Below are positions 11,367 to 22,360 of a stretch of DNA of 64,000 bases, piece by piece. Position numbers and translations under genes: made by a program. Source of the stretch: Polytrichum commune (Eukaryota > Streptophyta > Polytrichopsida > Polytrichales > Polytrichaceae); contig OX485806.1 of assembly GCA_950295325.1 (NCBI GenBank), forward strand, positions 55,609,169 to 55,673,168, written 5' to 3'. Positions within the stretch are counted from its first letter, which is position 1, and each line of letters starts with the position of its first letter. The notes under the pieces were generated by a model. The model did not search any database and was not told where the DNA came from. It saw only the letters and a list, made by a program, of their open reading frames with translations.

Positions 11367-14300
11367 TGTGAGCCCAAAAAGTTGTGCTCACATGGTTGTT
11401 AGTTTCACCATAAAGGTAAGAAATGGAAAACAATTTTAATAATAGTCAACCTTACCTTTGGGAAGTGGTAAGGCAAATTAAATAAAAACAAAAACAAATA
11501 AGTACACTTGAAGGGTGTGGGCAAGTGGGGTCTTGGAAGGAAACGGCAAGGAAGGAGTCCAAACCCGTTTTTCTTTCCGGGTGGTCCGAAAGATGCCGGG
11601 CAATGCGAGGAAAAAAAAAATACTTGGAGGGGTCTCAGGAGGTAGGAGGTTGAAGCCTCATTATGCATGTAGGAGGGAGTAGAGGAGAGGAGAGACAGGG
11701 GTAGTAGGAGAAGCCCTGCCTCGGTGGGGATTGCAGCAAGGAAAGAAGGAGATGAGGGAGAACGGTGGAGGACGCAAAACCCTGCCTCAACCTAGAGGAT
11801 GCATTGTCGCGCACCTCTCCATGAGAAGTGCCCGAAACACCATGGGCACAAGGGGGACCCCGGAGTGACACCCGGGACTTGTGGCGCCGTTGGTGAGAGG
11901 GCCCAAGTGATCCTAGTGTAGGTGAGGGCCCCGGGCGTTGGGAAAGCCTCCCACCCACGGAGACTAGGAGGCATGAGGGTAAGGCCATAAGCTATGCGTA
12001 GCTCATGGCGTGGTGATTCTAGAATGCTCAAGATCACCTCAATCGGAGGTGTGAGCTAGGAGTTATGGCCATTTGAGTGGGGCGCTATCCCGGGACAGCG
12101 CCCTGGTACAGCAGTGCCTAGGATTGATTCCCGGGACTGCCAAGGTTCAAACAGGCATAACTTCCTCAAGACTGCCCGATTGGGGCAAGTGAGGAGTCCA
12201 TCGGCATTTACGTGAAGTGTAGATGAAGATGGAGTGGTTGGTTGTTATGATCAGACATCATACAAGGAAGTTATGATGGTCTGAAGCTGTTGGGGGGTTC
12301 TAGGCCCAGCAGCTAAAGGAAAATGTCCACTTGGCCCCAACTCTTGATAGAGAGACAAGAGGTCTCTTGACGGTGGGGTAGGGGCCCCGCGGAGAGTCCT
12401 AGAGGCTTATATGGATGAGGTGGTGTGGCTTCACCCCCCAAGGCCGAACGGCACGGCCTCCATGGGCATTGGCCCAATGTGAGGCCATAGTTGCCTAGTA
12501 CGCTTCGGGTTGTTGTAGTGTTGCTTCGGGAACGCGATGATCAACATAGGATTGGACTTCCATGGATGGAAGTCCACATTGGGGAAATGGGTTACCGATT
12601 AAGGGGTGAGTCCCGAAAGCAAAGTAGGAGGGTTGGTTCCCCTCTTATGAATTATAAGGTCTGGGGTAGGAGGAGCTAACCGTTAGCATGGCGGTATGCG
12701 AAGGATTAGCGCTCATAACCTTTGCAAGAAACGAAAATTGGAAAGATTGTTAAGGAAGCTAGCAAGGGTTGCGACATGCACACAAGCGTATTCGCGGGGT
12801 TTTCTTTCCTGCATACGGATCGTTGACGGCAAGGATACAAAACGACCACGGAAGGAATCGGGAGAGAGGAAGAGAAAGCTAGGAAGAGAAGGTGAAGGGA
12901 GGGTGCAGCAGGAGATTGTCACCGCCTGAGGCCAGATTCACCGAGACAGGGTTAGGTGCCACAACGATCGAAATCAATTCCGGGAAAAGAGCTTGTGCCC
13001 AGGACAGGGTTAGTGGGAAGTCACCTGGACAAAAGTGCGTTCGGGAACCCAGGAGGGAAATGCGACGGAATTTGATCAATGTGGCTGAGCCGTGAACCTC
13101 AAGGTCTAGAAAAACATCCCACAATTCGTCGGCTTGGAGGATTGAGCAGTCGGGTCAACACTGTGACTCCAATTGCGAGGCAAAATGTGAGGAAGCCTCT
13201 TCAGCTTCTTTTGTTGCGGTGGTCCTTGCCAGAGGTGCCGAGTCTTCCACCGCAGGCAGCTCCAGCGGGACGAGCAGGCAGCAGGAAGTCGTGCGGTAGA
13301 GAAAAGGGAAAGCACTCATGAGATGGAAGGTAAGAAGAGGGTAATTCAATCTTCTGGTTGGTGGCAAGAGGATGCATGGTGAGGGAACAAGAAGGAGTCC
13401 CTATTCAGCAGTTGAGGTTGGAGTTCGATCATGGTAGCAGGGAGACACGGGAGGGAGCGCTCTAAGGTCTGCCTCAAAAGTTCATCTAGTAGGTTCATTC
13501 CGATTCCACCCATGTGCCATTCCGTTTTAATTTTTGCCGTTGCGAAAAACCTTCTTACGCATCTACATCTAGACCTTGCTTGGAGAGCCAGCGTTAGGGG
13601 AATTGAATCGGCTAAGATTTCCGAGCCTGCCCACACACCGAGGGCAATAACTCAGGGTACAATGGGGTGGATTTAGAATATGCGTGTGAGTGACCATTCA
13701 ACTCACGGGTTCTAACTGTGAAGTAGACGTCGAAGATGAGAAATCACCGCAGAAAAGCTCATAGAGGGCCGTAGAAATGAAACATCTAGTTGGTTCCGTC
13801 CGAACTACAGTTAGTTCATTATTTTGTCTTGTTCTTCGTGAATGTCTTCACGGGGAGCTCCTGGACCAGTGTAAAGTAGAATTGAAGTAGTCACAGCTCT
13901 TGAGCCTGCCAACGAACGGAGAACCTAGGGTCGGAGATCAACTGCAGCAGAGAACTACAGATAGGGAGAGGGGGAGAGATGATGTTGGAAGGAGAATTGT
14001 TGAGTGGGTCTGGGAGGTAAGGAGTGAATTCGCTGGAGGGAAAGTGTGGTCTGCAGGTGGGTGGGCATTGTGCAGGAAGAAGGAGGAGGCCTAATTGAGG
14101 ATGGTAGCGAAGCTGGAAGAGGTGAAGTGCAGGTGGAAGGTGAGCCGATAGAGGCCAACTCAGTGCGATCTGCCGGGAGGATACGTGCTACCTCGACCAT
14201 CGGTGTTGGGTGAAGTGGGCAGGATGTTGTTGGCTTAATCACATTGGTGGATCTTAGTGCCAGGCCGACATTTGGAGGCTTAACACCCAAAGTAGGAATG

Positions 14301-14885
14301 AAGAGAAGAAAGGTGTCGCGAAGGCTGGGAAAGGGTTCGTTAGGCGTCAAAATAAAACTCGCAACTTTCACGGAGGAACCTTGAATTTTGTGGGTTCCAG
14401 TCCTTCCGGTCTCCATAGTGAAACATGCAGCTGGTGTTTGGGGAGAAGGAGCTGCCAGAGCCCTCTTAACGGTGGGTAATTGCTTGACAAGGGATTAGTG
14501 GAGAGCAGGAAATGTTGGGCTAATTGGAGACGCGCAGGTAGGGTCAAGAAATAGTAATAGGGCATGAGCTTGTGGGGCACTAGGAAGTGGAAGATTCGTG
14601 ACAAGCTTGTTTTCCCTCTTGCAAGTAGAATTGTCTCGTTACGTTAGGATGTGTCAAGGACATGATTGATTCATTAATGAGTGACATTGTATGGTGATTA
14701 AGCATTTGTGAATGCTTGTTTGGTTTTAATAAAAAGGAACAAAAGGGTGTTATACACACCACTTCTCCCACTTCAATTGGATTGAATTTGTGTTTGCTTA
14801 TGGGGATGTTTGGTTTGGGATGTGGCACATGATCTCCCACCCGGACTAGGACGCAATTGAAAGGTGGGGGTGATTGGGGCTCACA
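11367..14885 (+). mobile_element. LTR-B copy B4 (solo LTR, GC-rich long form) with nested LTR-A
   Basis: It begins TGTGAGCCC and ends GGGGCTCACA, the family's inverted termini. It also holds the conserved '...cacccggactaggacgc...' block close to its right end. Flanking pentamers are TGGGG (11362-11366) and TGGAG (14886-14890), a target duplication with one transition. After removing the nested LTR-A (11805-12776) it is about 2.5 kb, longer than the other copies, and lacks their minisatellite. The 12.78-14.8 kb part is GC-rich and has only shadow ORFs. It interrupts a minus-strand gypsy gag. Confidence 0.75.
11805..12776 (+). mobile_element. Solo LTR-A, copy A1 (972 bp)
   Basis: Full-length copy from TGTCGCGCACC to AAGGGTTGCGACA. 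Flanks are TGCAT (11800-11804) and TGCAC (12777-12781), a 5-bp target duplication with one transition. It sits inside LTR-B copy B4, so it is younger than that insertion. It carries the family's palindromes, e.g. the CCCGGG-centred one and the GGACTTCCAT...ATGGAAGTCC hairpin. No internal domain remains, so it arose by LTR-LTR recombination. Confidence 0.9.
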
Positions 14886-15016
14886 TGGAGAGTAAGGAGG
14901 AGTCTTTCTCTAGGAAGAGGTGGGATACTGGTTGTACTAAATCTTGGTTTTCCTTCAATGCAGTCAAGACGGCTCTAACATTCATTTCCTCAAAACCCTC
15001 CATGGAATCCATCCCT
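14886..15016 (-). pseudogene. Gypsy gag N-terminal fragment
   Basis: Immediately inside a primer binding site, the minus strand reads GMDSMEGFEEMNVRAVLTAL, then NQDLVQPVSHLF. This is where gag starts in a gypsy element. It runs into LTR-B copy B4 at 14885. I infer gag from position; sequence recognition alone is weak. Confidence 0.45.
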
Positions 15017-15028
15017 ACCCTGATACCA
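15017..15028 (-). promoter_or_regulatory. Primer binding site (initiator tRNA-Met type)
   Basis: On the minus strand TGGTATCAGGGT matches the common plant PBS TGGTATCAGAGC at 10 of 12 positions. It lies four bases after the CA end of the LTR that begins at 15032 on the plus-strand map. It fixes the orientation of this gypsy element. Confidence 0.7.
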
Positions 15029-15031
15029 ATT

Positions 15032-16300
15032 TGTAACAAACCTCTCATAGGTTTGTCATCAACTTTCATACTAACAATTATCAATCAAAACAATGAATTA
15101 AATAACTCAATTTATTTCCCTTATAAAGTCAAATTACAATCCTAGACCAAGTGGGTCTTCATTTAAGCTCAACCACCCGACCATAGGAGAGAGACAAAAA
15201 TATCCTCCCTCCTCCCCCGATCTTCCTCTTATGCCAAAGGTATTACTTTTACTTTCTATTTTCACATATAGTAAAATTATTTTATTCATAGCTCTATATT
15301 TTAGTTCTATCTTTGGTTCTTCTAGAACCTTCTTCCATCTTTTAACTCAATCTCTTTATTCCAATTGAAACTGTTTAATTCCAACTTGATTCATCCATCG
15401 TTTACTCTAGTTGGAATTGTCTAATTCCAATTTGGTTCAGACAAACATTCTTATGGTTGGAACTATCTAATTCCAACTAAATCTATTTATTTATTGAGAG
15501 TTTTCTAACCCTAATGAATAGCATTCATTTTTCTAAATTTGGAGTGGTCTAGCTCCAATGCACCTTATCCAAAGCTGTCTAATTCATGTGCACATGTTCT
15601 CAATATGGAATGGTCCAATTCCAATGCACTAAATGCAGAGTTGTTTAACTCCAGTGCACATGTTGTCAATATGGAATTGTCTAACTCTAGTCCATCTTGT
15701 GCTTACACACTGGCACATGTGGTTAGAACATTCAATCATCCATCAATATATCTAGTCACCTTACAACTATAGAAACAACCTCTGGTTCTTTACGAGGTAG
15801 CATTTGTCAACTTATTGTTGAGAATTTTAAGGCCAAGACGGTGATGGTTGATTCATCATGCCTTGATAGACTAATTACTGACTGGATGCCGTTGCCAAAC
15901 CTAGAGCTTCTTAACAACTCTAGGTTTTGCAACGCCATTGTGATCCAAACGTTGTGGAGCTATGATGTTGATCCATCTAAGAAGGGTAATAACAACAACA
16001 ATTCATTATGCAACAATGCAACTTAGTCCTTTCGATTTCCTCATCAACTTGGGTTACAATTCAGCTTGTCTACGGATCATTAACAAATAGACAAATGGAT
16101 GGCTATATAGATAGAAAGATAAGTGCATGGGAACACACTAGAGTAGATGCTTGAAGTACTTAGCTGGCCAACAACCCATAACACTCGGCTCCAATACAAA
16201 ATATTGCTCGGGTTAAGAAATTAGGTAGTCTAAAAAGATTGCTTGCTTGTGGACGTAAACACATTGGCCAACTAGAGAGTGCAAACATTTCAAATGGTTC
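15032..16300 (-). mobile_element. 5' LTR region of the gypsy element, with palindromic repeats
   Basis: The inner edge is TGTAACAAACC (plus strand), just outside the PBS. The outer edge is not identifiable and may have been overwritten at 16301 by LTR-A copy A3. It contains several imperfect palindromes of the form GGAATTGTCTAATTCC and 66-bp tandem units at about 15539-15730. The ORF through that part (MEWSNSNA...) reflects only the repeats. No other gene seen. Confidence 0.5.
15411..15689. repeat. Series of short palindromes (GGAATT-GTCT-AATTCC type)
   Basis: Palindromes lie at 15411-15430 (TTGGAATTGTCTAATTCCAA, perfect 8-bp arms), 15456-15477 (arms GTTGGAA/TTCCAAC), 15540-15557, 15606-15623 (TGGAAT/ATTCCA), 15638-15651 (GAGTT/AACTC) and 15672-15689. 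The later ones are embedded in units of about 33/66 bp. Arms change between copies but often stay complementary. Confidence 0.7.
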
Positions 16301-16442
16301 TATTGCAACCCTTGCTAGTTTCCCTTAACCATCTTAACCAATTTCATTTCTAGCAAGGGTCACGAGCGATAACCCTTCATATTCCGCCATGCTAATGATT
16401 AGTTCCTCATACCGGGAACCTTATAGTTCATAGAAGGGGAAC

Positions 16443-18072
16443 TGTGAGCCCAAAATGGTGCCCACATGTGGTGATTAACTCTTCGAAACCAATTTTAGTT
16501 TGACTTTGATGTGTTATGATTATTCACAAAACATAAAAAGAGTGAAGTGTGGTTTGGATTTAAGTTTAGGCTTTAGAATGTGTTGGGTGGTTATTTCAAG
16601 GGTTAAGTTCAATAGGATAATGCCTTGATTATGTGAGTAAGGGGTAAGGTGAGGCAAGGTGAGCTCCACGGGTTAAATGCCCACTTTTGGATCCATCTTG
16701 TTAGTTTAGGAAGAAGGAAGCTTGGTGGAAGGGGATTAGTCCCTACTTTGAGGGTGAAGGTTAAGGGATTGTGATTGGAGGTGCTAATCCTCTCACCCTA
16801 TCCTCACCTTTCTCTCCCTCTCCCTCTCTCTCCCTCTTTGCTACTTAAGGTGTTTTCTCTCTCATTTTTCTCTCTCTCCATCAAGCGCTCTCAAGGGAGC
16901 AAGCTCTTAAGAGCTTGAGCCACGTGTGTGGGACATTAGTTTTTAGTGAAGTTAATTAGTTAAGCTCTCTCTCTCTCTTGTGTGGGTGTGTGTGTGTGTG
17001 TTGTAGTGAGGTAGAGGAGATAGTGATTAGAGGGAGTTTAGAGGAGATAGTGATTAGAGTTAAGTTTAGATAAGATAGGGAGTGGAGGGAGCTAATCAGG
17101 TTAGCAGTTGGGTTAGAAGAATTCATGCTGGAGCTAACCCGGTATTGCAGCTGGTCTTAGAAGAATTAAGGCCGGAGCTAACCCAGGCAGCAACTGGGTT
17201 TAGAAGGATTCGGGCTGGAGCTGACTCAGGCAGCAGCTGGGTTTAGAAGGATTCAGGCTGGAGCTGACCGGCAGCAGCGGGTCTTAGACGAATTAAAGCT
17301 GGGACTAATCAGGCGGCAGCTGGGGCTTAGGAGAGTTAAGGCCGGAGCTGACCCAGGCAGTAGCTGGGTTTAGAAGGATTCAGGCTGGAGTTGACCGGCA
17401 GCAGCGGGTCTTAGACGAATTAAGGCGGAAGCTGACCCGGTTTAGCAGAGGGGGCTTAGGAGAATTAAGGCTGGAGTTGACCGAAAACAGCTGGTCTTAG
17501 ACGAATTAAAGCTGGGGCTAACCCGGTTTAGCAGGTGGGGCTTAAGGTTAAGGCTTTAATAAGTTAGGCTACTTTGGGGGTTGTAGTTAGGCTAATCCCT
17601 TGCGGGATTACTAGACCATACTAGATTCTTTCATGCCATCTTGGTTTTTAGGTAGAGTTGGATTCATTAGGAAAGTAGAAGTGTGTGTGACTTTTAAATG
17701 TGTTGATGGTTACCCATTGAGGCAAGTGTTTTTAAACACTCGTACTCTTTGGTTGGAATATATTACGTGCACAAGTAATGGAGAATGTGGAGGATCCTAG
17801 CAAGGACAAGATAAAGGAAGTAAAGATCAAGAAGTCTAGAGGGATCTCTTTAAGGGCATGTGTGGCCAAGGCTGCGGGTTGGACCCTTGAGAAATCAAAT
17901 TCCACTACGAGCAACGATGCTCACAATAATAAAGCAAGTAAGTTAAGGTGAAGTTAGTACCTTGGACATGAGAGCCATATAGCAATTCATGTTATGGTAT
18001 TAGGAATTGAATGTGATTCTCAAAGCCATCACCCGGACTAGGACGCTAAAGGGTGGTGGATTTGGCCTCACA
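16443..18072 (+). mobile_element. LTR-B copy B1 (solo LTR, 1630 bp) with minisatellite
   Basis: TGTGAGCCCAAAATGG at the left and GGCCTCACA at the right are the family termini. The target duplication GGAAC (16438-16442 and 18073-18077) is perfect. Inside are CT- and GT-rich tracts (about 16800-17005) and then a minisatellite (17090-17545). No coding sequence. It inserted into LTR-A copy A3. Confidence 0.9.
17090..17545 (+). repeat. Minisatellite inside LTR-B copy B1
   Basis: About ten imperfect units of roughly 40-45 bp, built from 'gggtttagaaggattcaggctggagctgac' and 'cagcagctggtcttagacgaattaaag'. A higher-order alternation of unit types is visible. The other LTR-B copies carry unrelated units at the equivalent place. 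Confidence 0.85.
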
Positions 18073-18909
18073 GGAACCAACCTTCCTACTTTGCTTTCAA
18101 GATTCACCCCTTAATCGGTAACCAATTCTTAGATGTGGACTTCCATCCATGAAAGTCCAATCTTATGTTGATCATCGCGTAGCCGGAGCAACACTACAAC
18201 AACCCAAACCATACTAAGCAACTATGCCTTCACATTGGATCAAAGCCCATGAAGGCCGTGTCGTTCGGCCTTGAGTGGGTGAGGCCACACCGACTCACCC
18301 ATATAAACCTCTAGGACTCTAGGCAGGGCCCCAACCCTATCGTCAAAAAACCTTTTGTCTCTTTACCAAGAGTTGGGGCCAAGTAGACATTTTGTCTTAG
18401 CCGCTGGGCCTAGAAGCCCCTAGCAGCTTTAGACCATCATAACTTTCTTATGTGATCTCCAATGTTAACAAGCAACCACTCCATCTTCATCTACGCTTCA
18501 TGTAGATGCTATGGACTCCTCACTTACCCCATTTGAACAAGTATAGAGGAAGTGATGCCTATTCAAACCTTCGCAGTCCCGGGAGCCACTCCCAGGCCAC
18601 TGCTGAACCAGAGCGTTGTCCCGGGACAGCGCCCCACTTAAATTGCCATAACTCCTAGCTCACACCTCCAATTGAGGTGTTCTTAAGCATTCTAGAATCT
18701 ACATGCGATAAGATACGCATAGCTCATAGCTTTATGCTCGTGCCTCTTAGTCTCTGTGGGTGGGAGGCGTTCCCAACCCCCAAGGCCCTCACCCACACTA
18801 GGATCATTTGGGCCCTCTTACCGAGGGCGCCTAAAGTCCTAAATGTCACTCCGGGGTCCCCCTTGTGCCCTTGGTATTTTAGGCATTCCTCATAAAGAAG
18901 TGCGTGACA

Positions 18910-18968
18910 CCCTTTTACATGGTCAAATAAATGTTTTTTAGGTTCAAAGCTAACCTCACTATTATACA
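18910..18968. other. 59-bp spacer between LTR-A copies A3 and A4
   Basis: A short unmatched segment separates two LTR-A copies in the same orientation. It could be all that is left of an internal domain after deletion, or host sequence between two independent insertions. Confidence 0.4.
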
Positions 18969-19890
18969 TGTCGCAACCCTTGCTAGTCCCCTTAAAAATC
19001 TTGCCAATTTCCATTTCTATCAAAGGTTACGAGTGCTAACCCTTCGCATACCGCCATGCTAATAGTTAGCTCTTCCTACCCCGAACCTTATAGTTCATAG
19101 GAAGGGAACCAACCCTCCTACTTTGCTTTCGGGACTCACCCTTTAATCGGTAATCCATTTCTTCGATGTGGACTTCCATCCATGGAAGTCCAATCCTATG
19201 TTGATCATCGCGTTGCCGGAGCAATACTACAACAACCCGAAGCATATTAGGCAACTATGGCCTCACAATGGGCCAATGCCCATGGAGGCCGTGCCGTTCC
19301 GCCTCGGGTGGGTGAGGCCACACCACCTCACCCATATAAGCTTCTAGGACTCTACGTGGGGCCCCTACGCCACCGTCAAAAGACCTCTTGTCTTTCAACC
19401 AAGAGTTGGGGCCAAGTAGACTTTTTCCCTTAGCTGCTGGGCCTAGAAGCCCCCAGCAACATCAGACCATCATAACTTCCTTGTATGATGTCTGGTGCAA
19501 ACACGCGACCACTCCATCTTCATCTAAGCTTCATGTAAATGCCGATGCACTTCTCACTTGCCCCATTCAGGCAAGTATTCACGAAGTTATGCCTGCTTGA
19601 ACCTTGGCAGTCCCGGGAATCACTCCCAGGCACTGCTGTACCAGGGCGCTGTCCCGGGACAGCGCCCCACTCAAATGGCCATAACTCCTAGCTCACACCT
19701 TTGATTGAGGTGTTCTTGAGCATTCTAGAATCTACATGCCATAAGCTATGCATAGCTCATGGCCTTACCCTTGTGCCTCCTAGTCTCCGTGGGTGGGAGG
19801 CGTTCCCAATGCTAGGATCACTATGATGAGCCAAACCATCCACACTACACTAATGCCAATGCCCGGGGCCCTCACCCACACTAGGATCAC
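18969..19890 (-). mobile_element. LTR-A copy A4, right end scrambled
   Basis: It begins TGTCGCAACCC and follows the family in reverse to about 19810. It has the intact palindrome GGCGCTGTCCCGGGACAGCGCC near 19645 and the GGACTTCCAT hairpin near 19170. Its last part is broken by a local duplication (19806-19920) and the terminal GCGACA is missing. No target duplication can be assigned. Confidence 0.8.
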
Positions 19891-20391
19891 TAGGATGAGC
19901 CAAAGCATCCAAGAAATGCAAATAGAAGAAGGCAAAGCTCTTTCAACACCAGAGGAGTTCATACCTTTGTACCATCAACTAGTTGTGATGAAAAGATGCC
20001 AATGATTATAGTGGTGACGTAGAATAAGAGAATACCAAACGTACTAATAAATGGAGGATCAAAAATCAATATTATGATGAATGCATTAAGAAAATGAATT
20101 GGGCAATACCAATATAGAGGCGGCCTCATTTACGATCACGATGGCAAACCAACGGAAAAGAATGCCTGTAGGATTGATTATAAACTTGAAAATAAACGTA
20201 GGAAGAGTGAAAAAAATGATGACCTTTAATGAACAACGATTATGAGACGATGTTAAGAAGAATATGGTTGAAACAAACTCAAGCAAAACATGACTAGGGT
20301 ACTAATATAATTACCCTCCAAGACGGGAAAGAAGAAGTAGTCGTGAATGTACAATGGCGTTTGGCAGTACCAACCTCTAAGAGGGCATTGG
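19891..20391 (+). pseudogene. Unrecognised ORF, upstream part
   Basis: Just before LTR-B copy B2 one frame reads TNIITLQDGKEEVVVNVQWR and LAVPTSKRA. A further segment (YDHDGKPTEKNACRIDYKLE, about 20120-20180) is in another frame. Removing B2 with one target duplicate continues the frame without a break into 22108-22360. Stops and frame changes upstream show decay. I do not recognise the family; it could be a host gene fragment or an unfamiliar retroelement protein. Confidence 0.4.
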
Positions 20392-22107
20392 TGTGAGCCC
20401 AAAATGGTGCCCACATGTGTTCTTAACCCTTTGAAATTATTAGAAGTTATGTTTTGATGTTTTATAATTATTCACAAAAATATAAAAAGAGTGAGGCTTG
20501 AGTGAAGTTATGTTTAGACCTTAGGTTAATTAGAAGTTTAGCGGTGTGAAGAAAATTCCTTAGTTAGGTGAGCATAGTATGTGGTGAACCAAGGGTGGCT
20601 CCTTAAGTTAAATGTTTGAATTAGGATCTATGTTGTTGGTTTAAGAGTTGAAGGCTTAAATGATAGGATGAGAGCCTACAAAGTAGGAAATGATCAAAAG
20701 GTTTATCTTGAGCCTTGGGGGTGCTCACCTGCTCCCTTGAAGGCTTAAAGGATAGGATGAGAGCCTACAAAATAGGAAAGGATCAAAAGGTTTATCTTGA
20801 GCCTTAGGGGTGCTCACCTACTCCCTTTCACCTCACTATATAATCCTCACTCTCCACTTTTTTTTTTTTTTTTTCCTTTGTGCTCCTTGGCACCCCACGT
20901 GTTATGAGTGTGGGTGTGTGGGAAACAAGAAAGGAGCACGTGTGTGTGTAAGGTCTCAAGGTGAAGAACCAAGACTAATTAGCCTTGAAATTAGTTGACA
21001 CTTGTTAGGAGTAGTCTTTGGTTTGAGGCATTTAGAGCTTAACTCGTTGTATTATAGTAGAGAGTAAAGAGCTGTGATAGTAGAGAGCTGGGTGTATCCA
21101 CAGCTGTGATATTAGGGAGTTGGGTGTATCCACAGCTGTGATATTAGGGAGCTGGGTGTATCCACAGTTGTGATATTAAAAAGCTGGGTGTATTCACAGC
21201 TGTGATATTAGGGAACTGGGTGTACCCACAGCAGTTGGGTGTATCCACAGCTGTGATAGTAGAAAGTTGGGTGTATCCACAGCTGTGATATTAGGGAGTT
21301 GGGTGTATCCATAGCTGTGATATTAAAGAGCTGGGTGTATCCACAGCTGTGATATTAGGGAGTTGGGTGTACCCACAGCAGTTGGGTATATCCACAGCTG
21401 TGATAGTAAAGAGTTGGGTGTATCCACAACTGTGATATTAGGGAGTTGGGTGTATCCACAGCTGTGATATTAGGGAGTTGGGTGTACCCGCAGCTGTGAC
21501 ATTAGGGGGGTTGGGTTAAACTAGCGAAGGGGTTTAGTTGATAGCTGGGATTAGTGCAGTGGCTTTGAGGTTGTCACCAAGGTGGCGTTAAGCGTGGAGT
21601 CGATATTAAGGGTGAAGTTGACGTCAAGCGGGGAGTCGACATCGACGTGGAGTTGGCACCAAGTTGCTAGGTTGGTCATCACCTCATGGATTCTACAAGG
21701 CTAAGTTCTTCCACAGTTAGAATCTTAAGAGGAATGTCGGCAAGGGTAGGCATGGCTAAAACCATGACGTGGAGACTTGATTAGGCTAAAGGTGTGCTCG
21801 CACATGATGCTAGCATTAGCGAGGTGTTGTTGCCTCAAGTGATGTGGGAAACTCAAGAGAATCACCAAGTGAATGAAAACCATAAAAAGAGGTTGGAGTA
21901 AGGTTAGTGAAATAGTCACTTTCACTTGCACTCACAAGAGTGAGTAAGAAGAAGTACGCATGTGACTAGTAGAGGGGAATTAATAAATTACTTGGACGGA
22001 AGACCCAAGTTGGATTTTGTGTTTCTTTAATTGTCATTACAAGACATGTGATTCTCAAAACCATCACCCGGACTAGGACGCTTAAGGGTGGCGGGTTTGG
22101 CCTCACA
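20392..22107 (+). mobile_element. LTR-B copy B2 (solo LTR, 1716 bp) with minisatellite
   Basis: TGTGAGCCCAAAATGG to GGCCTCACA with a perfect target duplication ATTGG (20387-20391, 22108-22112). A 60-70 bp segment ('...gataggatgagagcctacaaa...') is duplicated near 20650-20810. A TATA-like 'actatataatcc' lies near 20834, followed by a T tract. The minisatellite is downstream of that, so it would be in the transcribed part of the LTR. Confidence 0.9.
21065..21510 (+). repeat. 32-bp minisatellite inside LTR-B copy B2
   Basis: About a dozen copies of a 32-bp unit, 'gctgggtgtatccacagctgtgatattaggga', some shortened to a 'cccacagcagttgggtg' junction form. Units differ by few substitutions, so the array is younger than the LTR around it. 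Confidence 0.9.
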
Positions 22108-22360
22108 ATTGGCATGGGAAAACTATGTTTGGGAATTTGGATTATTTGATGAAGAAAATGCTATGGTACACAAAGCCTTTCCGAAATTCCAACCCATAGC
22201 TAAGGTAGATTTATCTGGATTCAAGGAGTTTTATGAGGCGGTATGCCATGTTGTAACTCCAATTGAAGAGACAAATGGACAACTAAGTGCACGAGGTGGG
22301 TTGACGAGTGGCAACATTTCAAAGAACGGTAATGGAGATATTTTCATAATATTTGAATAA
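22108..22360 (+). pseudogene. Unrecognised ORF, downstream part
   Basis: This is the continuation of the ORF interrupted by B2: WENYVWEFGLFDEEN, FPKFQPIAKVDLSGFKEFYE and a TAA at 22358-22360. The frame across the empty site is exact. Composition looks coding (mixed hydrophobic and charged, with no low complexity). No domain recognised. Confidence 0.45.

Larger units (their letters stand above)
16301..18909 (-). mobile_element. LTR-A copy A3, split by LTR-B copy B1
   Basis: Plus-strand order is reversed: it begins TATTGCAACCC (decayed TGTCGCAACCC) at 16301 and ends GCGTGACA at 18909. LTR-B copy B1 (16443-18072) lies inside it, flanked by the perfect duplication GGAAC. The CCCGGG-centred palindrome persists near 18610. 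Pentamers outside the copy (GGTTC, CCCTT) do not match, so it may be one end of a deleted element and not a solo LTR. Confidence 0.8.

Noticed and set aside
11435-12037. Long minus-strand ORFs with proline- and serine-rich proteins, seen again at 18677-19023, 24865-25312, 29877-30173 and 43846-44158
   Set aside because: They are the reverse or shifted frames of LTR-A, recurring wherever an LTR-A copy lies. Openness comes from GC-rich LTR sequence, not from a gene.
13955-14416. 153-codon minus ORF and neighbours in 12.9-14.8 kb
   Set aside because: It lies within the GC-rich body of LTR-B copy B4, has biased composition and no domain, and overlaps ORFs in several other frames.
18910-18968. 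59-bp spacer as a retained internal domain proving one A3-A4 element
   Set aside because: It matches neither the PBS/leader after copy A6 nor an integrase end, so the link between A3 and A4 stays unproven.
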